Below are positions 7,452 to 11,448 of a stretch of DNA of 11,448 nucleotides, in pieces (position 1 is the first letter of the stretch; the number at the start of each line of letters is the position of its first letter). Under the pieces are notes generated by a model, which saw only the letters and a list, made by a program, of their open reading frames with translations, did not search any database and was not told the DNA's origin. The stretch comes from Acidobacteriota bacterium (GTDB taxonomy: Bacteria > Actinomycetota > Acidimicrobiia > Acidimicrobiales > UBA8190): NCBI GenBank assembly GCA_028872975.1, contig JAGWNV010000056.1, positions 1 to 11,448 on the forward strand. The letters are read 5' to 3'. Position numbers and translations under genes: made by a program.

Positions 7452-7946
7452 GTGGCCCGGGTGGCGTCGGCCGCCGACGGGCCCGAGGTGGTCCGGCTGG
7501 CCGAGGCCATGTTCCGTCCCCTCGGCGGCGGGGGCCTCGACGAGGCCCACTGGGCCCGTTGGCGGGAGGCCTCCCTGGCCGTGACGGCCCGGCTCCCCTC
7601 CGACGGCCTCGGGGTCTTCGTGGTCGACCACCCCGAGCGGCCCGGCGCCCTGGCGGCCTGCGGCGCCGGGGTGGTGGTGCCGCGGCTGCCCAACCCGTGG
7701 CACCCGAACGGCCTGGCCGGCTACGTCCAGTGGATGTCGACCGAGCCGGACTGGCGCCGGCGGGGATTCGGGCGGGCCGTGCTGCGGGCCGTGCTGCGGT
7801 TCTTCGAGGAGCGGGGCGTGGACAACGTGGAGCTGCACGCCACCGCCTCGGGAGCGCCGCTGTACCGCTCGGAGGGCTTCTGGGAGGGCTCGAGCGGCCT
7901 GGCCATGCGCCGGCGGCCCTGGGACCCCCCGCCGGAGCGCCGGTGA
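7452..7946 (+). CDS. GNAT-family N-acetyltransferase, single domain
   Basis: The 164-residue product has the acetyl-CoA binding motif A of the GNAT fold: YVQWMSTEPDWRRRGFGRAVLRAVL, with the R-x-x-G-x-G/A pyrophosphate loop at R103-G107 and the following helix, then VELHATASGAPLYRSEGF, the typical last strand and helix where the new sidechain meets CoA. It therefore most likely transfers an acetyl group to an amine on a small molecule or protein, but nothing shows the substrate. It starts 11 bases after qcrB without a visible ribosome-binding site, which suggests re-initiation after qcrB. GTG at 7461 is an alternative start. Its stop overlaps the next acetyltransferase start. Confidence 0.8.
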   Translation: MARVASAADGPEVVRLAEAMFRPLGGGGLDEAHWARWREASLAVTARLPSDGLGVFVVDHPERPGALAACGAGVVVPRLPNPWHPNGLAGYVQWMSTEPDWRRRGFGRAVLRAVLRFFEERGVDNVELHATASGAPLYRSEGFWEGSSGLAMRRRPWDPPPERR

Positions 7947-8827
7947 GCCCCGCCGCCTCGGACGCGGTCCGGGTACGGCCCATGGCGGGCGCCGACGCCG
8001 ACGCCGCCATGGCCGTCATCGACGCCGCCGCCGACGACCAGGTGGCCCGGGGCGTGCGCCCCCCGCACCCGCCGAGGACCGAGGAGCAGACCGCCGCCAA
8101 CCGCCGGGCGCACCTGCGCTTCGTCGAGCGCGACGGCCCCGGGGCCTGGGTGGCCGAGGACGGTGGCGGCGTGGTGGGGGTGGCCGAGTCCATCCGCCGG
8201 GAGGCCTTCTGGGGCCTGTCCATGCTCTTCGTCCGCCCCGAGGCCCAGAGCAGGGGGGTGGGCCGGGCCCTGCTCTCCGCCGCCCTCGGCTACGCCGAGG
8301 GCGCGGCGGTGAGGATGATCCAGTCCTCGCCCGACCCCCGGGCCATGCGCCGCTACGCCCTGGCCGGCCTGACCATGTACCCCGCCGCCGAGATCAACGG
8401 GACGCCCGACCGCTCGACGATCCCCGCCGGGCTGCCGGGACGGGAGGGCGACGCCGCCGACCTCGACCTCGTGGCCGGCGTGGAGGCGGGACTGGGCCGG
8501 TCGCGCACCGAGGACGTCGCCTTCGGGCTCGAGCTCGGCAGCAACCTCGACGTGGTGGACGAGGGCGGTCGCCGGGGATGGTCGCTGTGGTACCCGGGGC
8601 GGCTCCTCATGCTGGGGGCGACCGACGCCGGCACGGCCTCGACCCTGTTGTGGCGGTACCTGGGCGAGTCCGGGACCGAGGTCCTCGCCTACGGCCTGAC
8701 CTCGGCCCAGAACTGGGCCTTCGACGTGGCCCACCGGGCCCGGCTCACCCTGCACGTGGGCGGTGCGATGTTCGTCGACGGGATGGACGTGCCGGGGCCC
8801 TGGATCCCCTCGGGCTGGTACTTCTGA
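7943..8827 (+). CDS. Two-domain GNAT-family acetyltransferase
   Basis: The 294-residue protein is nearly twice the length of a single GNAT domain. The N-terminal half (about residues 10-150) has a canonical motif A, LSMLFVRPEAQSRGVGRALL, with the CoA loop Q102-S-R-G-V-G107, followed by an SSPDPRAMRRYALAGL segment. The C-terminal half (about 170-294) has the look of a second, divergent GNAT-like domain (YPGRLLMLGATDAGTASTLLW, AQNWAFDVAHRARLTL, PSGWYF) without a Q/R-x-x-G-x-G/A loop, so probably not a second active site. Similar two-part proteins occur in other Actinomycetota. The substrate is unknown. The GTG start overlaps the preceding stop (GTGA), so the two acetyltransferases are translationally coupled and lie in the same run as qcrCAB. 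Confidence 0.78.
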   Translation: MSPAASDAVRVRPMAGADADAAMAVIDAAADDQVARGVRPPHPPRTEEQTAANRRAHLRFVERDGPGAWVAEDGGGVVGVAESIRREAFWGLSMLFVRPEAQSRGVGRALLSAALGYAEGAAVRMIQSSPDPRAMRRYALAGLTMYPAAEINGTPDRSTIPAGLPGREGDAADLDLVAGVEAGLGRSRTEDVAFGLELGSNLDVVDEGGRRGWSLWYPGRLLMLGATDAGTASTLLWRYLGESGTEVLAYGLTSAQNWAFDVAHRARLTLHVGGAMFVDGMDVPGPWIPSGWYF

Positions 8828-8834
8828 GCGCCCC

Positions 8835-8863
8835 GCACCGGGTGCACGGCCGGGCCCGGGTGC
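8835..8863 (+). terminator. Weak GC hairpin after the acetyltransferase pair
   Basis: GCACCGGG (8835-8842) can pair with CCCGGGTGC (8855-8863) with a one-base bulge, eight bases after the stop of the two-domain acetyltransferase. No T-run follows. A competing pairing between 8856-8863 and GCACCCCGG at 8876-8884 is also possible. It may end the respiratory run, but GC-rich sequence makes chance hairpins frequent. Confidence 0.25.
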
Positions 8864-8868
8864 CCCGG

Positions 8869-8874
8869 TAGCCT
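8869..8874 (+). promoter_or_regulatory. Candidate -10 box for the ROK kinase gene
   Basis: TAGCCT fits TANNNT and lies 26 bases before an ATG at 8901 and 41 bases before the ATG at 8916. It sits in an 88-bp gap, so an own promoter for the kinase is plausible. No clear -35 is seen. Confidence 0.25.
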
Positions 8875-8915
8875 TGCACCCCGGCGGTGCGACCTCGTCG
8901 ATGGGGACTCCAGCG

Positions 8916-9725
8916 ATGACCTCTCGGGTGGTGGGCGGCGGGCCCGAGACGCAGAGCGCTCCCGGCACCGTGGAGCGCAGGCCGCGGACGGCCGTCTTCG
9001 ACGTGGGGGGCACCGGCCTCAAGGCCGCCGTGCTCGACGCCGCCGGCGAGATGGTGAGCGAGCGGGTCCGGGTCCTCACGTCCTACCCCTGCCCCCCCGA
9101 GCGGCTGGTGGCCGAGCTCGTCGGGCTCTACCGGCGCCTCGAGGGGGCCGAGCGGGTCTCGGTCGGGTTCCCGGGGATGGTGCGCGGCGGGGTGGTCCTG
9201 AGCGCGCCCAAGTTCGACACCGAGGCCGGCCCCGGTACCCCGGTGAGCCCCGCCCTCGAGGTGGCCTGGCGCGAGTTCCCCCTCGCCGAGGCCCTCGAAG
9301 CGGAGCTCCGGCTGCCCGTCCGGGTGGCCAACGACGCCGACGTCCAGGGGGCGGCCGTGGTGGGTGGAACGGGCTTCGAGCTCGTGCTCACCCTCGGCAC
9401 CGGCTTCGGGACGGCCGCCTTCTACGAGGGCATGCTCCTTCCCCACATGGAGCTGGCCCATCACGCCTTCAGGAAGGGCCAGACCTACGAGGAGCAGCTC
9501 GGCGACCTCGCCCGCCGGGCCGTGGGCGAGGAGCGGTGGGTCACCCGGGTGCGCAAGGCCCTCGCCTCGCTCCGGGCCCTCACCTTCTTCTCCCACTGCT
9601 ACATCGGCGGGGGCAACGCCCGCCGTCTCCCGGCGGACCTGGGGGCGGACGTGACCATCGTGGCCAACATGGCGGGCCTCCTGGGCGGGATCGCCCTGTG
9701 GGACGGCCGTACCCGGCCGCCCTGA
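8916..9725 (+). CDS. ROK-family sugar kinase, polyphosphate glucokinase-like
   Basis: Cytosolic sugar kinase of about 269 residues. It has the ROK/ASKHA phosphate-1 loop VFDVGGTGLKAAVLD (D29-K36), a VGFPGMV sugar-site segment, ANDADVQGAA with the catalytic aspartate D142, a second phosphate loop LTLGTGFGTAAF, and a C-terminal YIGGGNARRL adenosine-type motif. It lacks the zinc-binding CxCGxxGCxE motif of most ROK glucokinases and repressors, and has no DNA-binding helix-turn-helix. Size and the MELAHHAFRKGQTYEE segment resemble actinobacterial polyphosphate/ATP glucokinases (PpgK-like), so glucose to glucose-6-phosphate is the best guess; the phosphate donor cannot be read from sequence. The start is uncertain: ATG 8916 has GGGGA eight bases upstream, ATG 8901 has a weaker site. 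It converges on the response regulator gene 40 bp away. Confidence 0.8.
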   Translation: MTSRVVGGGPETQSAPGTVERRPRTAVFDVGGTGLKAAVLDAAGEMVSERVRVLTSYPCPPERLVAELVGLYRRLEGAERVSVGFPGMVRGGVVLSAPKFDTEAGPGTPVSPALEVAWREFPLAEALEAELRLPVRVANDADVQGAAVVGGTGFELVLTLGTGFGTAAFYEGMLLPHMELAHHAFRKGQTYEEQLGDLARRAVGEERWVTRVRKALASLRALTFFSHCYIGGGNARRLPADLGADVTIVANMAGLLGGIALWDGRTRPP

Positions 9726-9736
9726 CGGCGAGCGCC

Positions 9737-9750
9737 GCCGCGGCCGCGGC
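9737..9750. terminator. GC palindrome between convergent genes
   Basis: A perfect 14-base palindrome centred on GCGGCCGC lies in the 40-bp gap between the kinase stop and the response regulator stop. It could form a short hairpin in either transcript, but no T-run flanks it. It may serve as a bidirectional end signal; weakly supported. Confidence 0.25.
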
Positions 9751-9765
9751 CGGCCCCTCGGTCCG

Positions 9766-10173
9766 CTAGGCGCTGGCCCTGGCCTCGGCCACGGCGTCGG
9801 CCACGGCGGCCAGCATGCGGGCCGGCGGCACGGGCTTGGCCAGGACGCCGAAGGGGCGGAACTCGAGGAACGCGGCGATGTCACCGGGGCTGAGGACGTT
9901 GCCGGTGTGGACGATGACGACGGGACGGCGCCTCCCGAGGGCACGGAGCACCGCCCACCCGTCGACCCTCGGCATGGTGAGGTCCAAGACGAGGACGTCG
10001 ATGTCGTGCTCGGCGAGGATCCGCCAGACCTCCTCGCCGTCCTCGGCCACGAGGACTTCGTGGTCGGCGAGCTCCAGGATGGCCCGCAGGGTCTCTCTGA
10101 TGGCCACGTCGTCGTCGGCCACGAGGACGGTGCCGACGACGGCGGCGGAGGGGGCCGCCTCGGGGTCGAGCAT
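9766..10173 (-). CDS. Single-domain response regulator (CheY-like receiver)
   Basis: Receiver protein of about 135 residues with every catalytic position of the family: acidic cluster D20-D21-D22 for Mg2+, phospho-acceptor D64 in VLVLDLTMPRVDGW, T90 in VIVHTGN, and K113 in VLAKPVPP with F108 nearby as a possible switch aromatic. It should be phosphorylated by a histidine kinase, but no kinase gene is in the window, and nothing follows the receiver domain, so it has no output domain and must act through a protein partner or as a phosphorelay intermediate. The ATG at 10173 is chosen because GGGGGTGAT precedes it at good spacing; a GTG at 10215 in frame would add 14 residues without a site. It lies on the same strand as ctaD-ctaF but about 620 bp downstream, so it is probably transcribed separately. 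Confidence 0.87.
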   Translation of the reverse strand: MLDPEAAPSAAVVGTVLVADDDVAIRETLRAILELADHEVLVAEDGEEVWRILAEHDIDVLVLDLTMPRVDGWAVLRALGRRRPVVIVHTGNVLSPGDIAAFLEFRPFGVLAKPVPPARMLAAVADAVAEARASA

Positions 10174-10177
10174 GAGG

Positions 10178-10186
10178 ATCACCCCC
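10178..10186 (-). promoter_or_regulatory. Ribosome-binding site deciding the response regulator start
   Basis: On the minus strand GGGGGTGAT differs from the ideal GGAGGTGAT at one base. The G-run is eight bases from the ATG at 10173, which supports that start over GTG 10215. Confidence 0.6.
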
Positions 10187-10397
10187 GTGAACCCCCGCTG
10201 GTGCCGGCGCGTCACCGGCTGGAACCCCGGCGAGCGGAGCGACGCCCCCGGCTCCTCTCACCGCACCACGACCGGGGCGGTCCGCACACGGCGTGCCTAG
10301 GCAAGGGTCGACTGGGTGCGGAAGGGCGGCGGCTCTTCTGCCGGCCCTACCTCGGCCCTCGCTGCAGGCGCCATGCGCGCGTCACCCCCGAGACGAT

Positions 10398-10601
10398 CTA
10401 TAGCAGGCGGACCTGTGCGTGTGGGGCGATTGTGCGGAAGATGTGGAAACGGGGGCTGCATCGCGGGGCGCCCAGCGGTGCAACGGGTAGGCCCAGCGCT
10501 GCAACGGGTAGGTCGGTGGCGATGGCCTCAACCTCAGGCGCCGGGAGGCCGATGGGAACGGCACGGCTCGAAGCCGGAGGACCAGCAGGGACGTTCGACA
10601 T
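10398..10601 (-). CDS. Possible small protein, unknown (weak)
   Basis: A 67-residue reading frame on the same strand as ctaF and the response regulator. It begins with an ATG preceded by GGTGG nine bases upstream and ends at a TAG. The product is Pro/Ala/Leu-rich, with a seven-residue duplication LPVAALG/LPVAPLG produced by the 21-bp DNA repeat, and no membrane helix or known motif. Third codon positions are clearly less GC-rich (about 21 of 67 end in A or T) than in the confident genes, which argues against it being a long-established gene here. It may be noise or a recent acquisition. Confidence 0.15.
   Translation of the reverse strand: MSNVPAGPPASSRAVPIGLPAPEVEAIATDLPVAALGLPVAPLGAPRCSPRFHIFRTIAPHAQVRLL
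10470..10511 (+). repeat. 21-bp tandem duplication
   Basis: Two adjacent 21-base copies, 10470-10490 and 10491-10511, differ at one base (G versus C at the ninth position). The shared core is tgcaacgggtag. Being a multiple of three it keeps any reading frame crossing it. Its role is unknown: replication slippage, or a pair of sites spaced two helical turns apart. Confidence 0.9.
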
Positions 10602-10776
10602 GGGCGAGACCACCGCAGGCGAGACACCGACCCAGGCCGGCCCCGGGGCGGACCCGTCGCGCCCTCGAGGTGGTGGCGGGATGGCCGAGCTGTGGGCCGA
10701 CGTCACCGAGGCCGTGGCCGACCTCCGACCGATCGGTGCCCCGGTGGGCGCCGCCACCGGTCGGGGACGCCGCTGA
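10600..10776 (+). CDS. Possible small protein, unknown (weak)
   Basis: A 58-codon frame with mostly GC-ending codons (about 48 of 58), closer to real genes here than its neighbours. The C-terminal half, MAELWADVTEAVADLRPIG, looks like ordinary amphipathic helix. An internal ATG at 10681 has a strong site, GAGGTGG at 10667-10673, seven bases upstream, so a 31-residue product is an alternative. An in-frame ATG at 10441 would give 111 residues but with poorer codon use and crossing the tandem repeat. It has no recognisable domain or homologue known to me. Its 3' end overlaps one arm of an inverted repeat and converges with ctaF. Confidence 0.25.
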   Translation: MGETTAGETPTQAGPGADPSRPRGGGGMAELWADVTEAVADLRPIGAPVGAATGRGRR

Positions 10777-10791
10777 TCGGTCCCGGACCGG
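10757..10791. terminator. Candidate bidirectional hairpin terminator after ctaF
   Basis: CCGGTCGGGGAC (10757-10768) and GTCCCGGACCGG (10780-10791) pair at 11 of 12 positions around an 11-base loop. The hairpin begins five bases past the ctaF stop on the minus strand. There is no T-run, as is usual for end signals proposed in high-GC Actinomycetota. An inner alternative stem CGGTC/GACCG with a 3-base loop exists within 10778-10790. Confidence 0.45.
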
Positions 10792-10795
10792 CCCC

Positions 10796-11188
10796 TCAGA
10801 CGGTGCCGCCGCGACGGCTCTCGACGGTGACGCCGACGGCGGCCGACACGACCAGGGCGAGCCCCGGGGCGAGGAGCCACTTGCCGAAGACGGCACCGAG
10901 GGCCACGAGGAACAGGCCCATCCCCAGCACGAAGGGCCAGACACTGCGGTCGGGGAAGGCCCCGACCACGCCGGCGCCTTCGTCCATGGAGGCGTCCGCC
11001 CGGTCCTCGGGACGGGGCTTCATGCGCCGGGACCACCAGTAGTAGTAGCCCCCGGGCAGGAGCCCGAGGAGCACCGTGCCCACCAGCATGGTGGTGCCGC
11101 CCTGCTCGTAGCCCCAGAACCAGTAGACGATGCCGACGAGGCCAAAGAAGACGGCCACGCCGAGCAGGAACAGCGCCTCGATCCGCAC
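10796..11188 (-). CDS. ctaF: Cytochrome c oxidase subunit IV, actinobacterial type (CtaF)
   Basis: Small membrane subunit of the actinobacterial aa3 oxidase and bc1-aa3 supercomplex, about 130 residues. It has the expected layout: RIEALFLLGVAVFF as the first helix, a second helix with LVGTVLLGLLPGGYYYWW, a conserved hydrophilic loop R-P-E-D ... DEGAGVVGAFPDRSVWPF, then two more helices ending in GVTVESRRGG. The loop matches the RPED...GAGELGFFSPHSWWPI pattern of mycobacterial CtaF. The GTG start at 11188 is fixed by AGGAGG seven bases upstream, which overlaps the ctaD stop codon, so the two genes are coupled. It probably supports assembly or stability rather than catalysis. Confidence 0.93.
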   Translation of the reverse strand: MRIEALFLLGVAVFFGLVGIVYWFWGYEQGGTTMLVGTVLLGLLPGGYYYWWSRRMKPRPEDRADASMDEGAGVVGAFPDRSVWPFVLGMGLFLVALGAVFGKWLLAPGLALVVSAAVGVTVESRRGGTV

Positions 11189-11195
11189 GAAGAGT

Positions 11196-11201
11196 CCTCC
11201 T
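11196..11201 (-). promoter_or_regulatory. Ribosome-binding site of ctaF overlapping the ctaD stop
   Basis: AGGAGG on the minus strand, seven bases before the ctaF GTG, shares its first two bases with the TAG that ends ctaD. A ribosome terminating on ctaD would cover this site, which suggests balanced expression of both oxidase subunits. Confidence 0.85.
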
Positions 11202-11448
11202 AGTCCGCGGCGTTGCCGGCGGTCCGGTCGGCCTCGGTGCCGAGCCGCCCGTGGCCGTTGCCACCGTGGCGGATGGTGACGGCGTCGGGGTGGTGGAAGT
11301 CCCACACGGGGCGCTCCGAGCGCACTGGGGGGAGCCTCGTGAAGTTGTGGTGCGCCGGCGGCGAGGTGGCGAACCACTCGAGGGCGTGGGCGTCCCAGGG
11401 GTTGTCCCCGGCCGCCACCGGCTTGCGCCACGACACCCACAGGTTGGC
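11200..11448 (-). CDS. ctaD: C-terminal end of cytochrome c oxidase subunit I (CtaD, partial)
   Basis: The last 82 residues of the catalytic haem-copper subunit; the rest lies beyond the window edge. The visible part reads ANLWVSWRKPVAAGDNPWDAH, then ALEWFATSPPAHHNF, then a Pro-rich tail with RPVWDFHHP. The NPWD...LEW..TSPP..HNF block after the last membrane helix is highly diagnostic of subunit I. The haem and CuB ligands are outside the window, so activity cannot be judged. The remaining tail is hydrophilic, as in other actinobacterial CtaD proteins. It is followed after 11 bases by ctaF. Confidence 0.93.
   Translation of the reverse strand, partial: ANLWVSWRKPVAAGDNPWDAHALEWFATSPPAHHNFTRLPPVRSERPVWDFHHPDAVTIRHGGNGHGRLGTEADRTAGNAAD

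Larger units (their letters stand above)
10216..10795. other. 580-bp stretch with no confident gene
   Basis: This stretch lies between the upstream side of the response regulator and the end of ctaF. No frame gives a product I recognise. It holds two low-confidence small ORFs that diverge from one CATG at 10599-10602, a 21-bp tandem duplication (10470-10511), a small AT-rich pocket around gatctatagca (10395-10405), a possible hairpin with GGGC at 10324-10327 and GCCC at 10344-10347, and an imperfect 12-bp inverted repeat at 10757-10791. No tRNA, known riboswitch core or transposase remnant is visible. Part of it (10216-10320) should contain the response regulator promoter, but I could not pick a convincing -10/-35 pair. 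Confidence 0.6.

Noticed and set aside
5824..8223. A 799-codon open frame on the minus strand opposite qcrB and the acetyltransferases
   Set aside because: It runs antisense to clearly conserved genes, and its product is a low-complexity mix of Arg, Gly, Pro, Glu and His, as GC-rich antisense frames give. No motif is visible.
9907..10776. A 289-codon plus-strand frame crossing the response regulator and the gap
   Set aside because: The first third is antisense to the receiver gene and the middle has poor codon use. Only the last 58 codons are kept, as a weak candidate.
1..11448. CRISPR array, transposon, prophage, tRNA or rRNA
   Set aside because: I saw no regularly spaced repeats, no terminal inverted repeats with target duplications, no transposase or phage motifs, and no tRNA T-arm consensus. 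The only tandem repeats are the short ones reported.

Overview
The window is very GC-rich, with short gene gaps, GTG starts and repeated 4-base GTGA/ATGA stop-start overlaps. It carries the actinobacterial form of the aerobic respiratory supercomplex: a di-heme QcrC, a three-helix Rieske protein QcrA, a long QcrB, and the small actinobacterial oxidase subunit CtaF. This points to a high-GC Actinomycetota chromosome. An acidimicrobial or related lineage is my guess from overall style, not something the sequence proves.

Layout. Positions 1-1082 (minus) hold haem biosynthesis: hemE complete, and the first 13 codons of an overlapping next gene that reads like ferrochelatase. Diverging from it, 1213-3402 (plus) encodes a HelD-type RNA-polymerase-associated ATPase. 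Positions 3460-8827 (plus) form one tight run: ctaE (cytochrome c oxidase subunit III), qcrC, qcrA, qcrB, then two GNAT acetyltransferase genes. Positions 8916-9725 (plus) encode a ROK-family sugar kinase resembling polyphosphate glucokinase. It converges on an orphan single-domain response regulator (9766-10173, minus). Positions 10216-10795 hold no convincing conserved gene, only two weak small ORFs, a 21-bp tandem duplication and a strong inverted repeat. Positions 10796-11448 (minus) hold ctaF and the 3' end of ctaD (oxidase subunit I).

How the genes fit. HemE and the ferrochelatase-like start make haem. QcrCAB takes electrons from menaquinol and passes them through the di-heme QcrC directly to the CtaD/CtaE/CtaF oxidase, so most of a bc1-aa3 supercomplex is encoded within about 8 kb, split over both strands. 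HelD, the two GNATs, the ROK kinase and the response regulator have no obvious mechanistic link to respiration.

I see no mobile element, CRISPR array, tRNA, rRNA or defence system. Most of the window is ordinary core-genome content. The points most worth a second look are the GNAT pair ending the qcr run, a probable leaderless hemE promoter, the orphan regulator, and the repeat-bearing gap at 10.2-10.8 kb.
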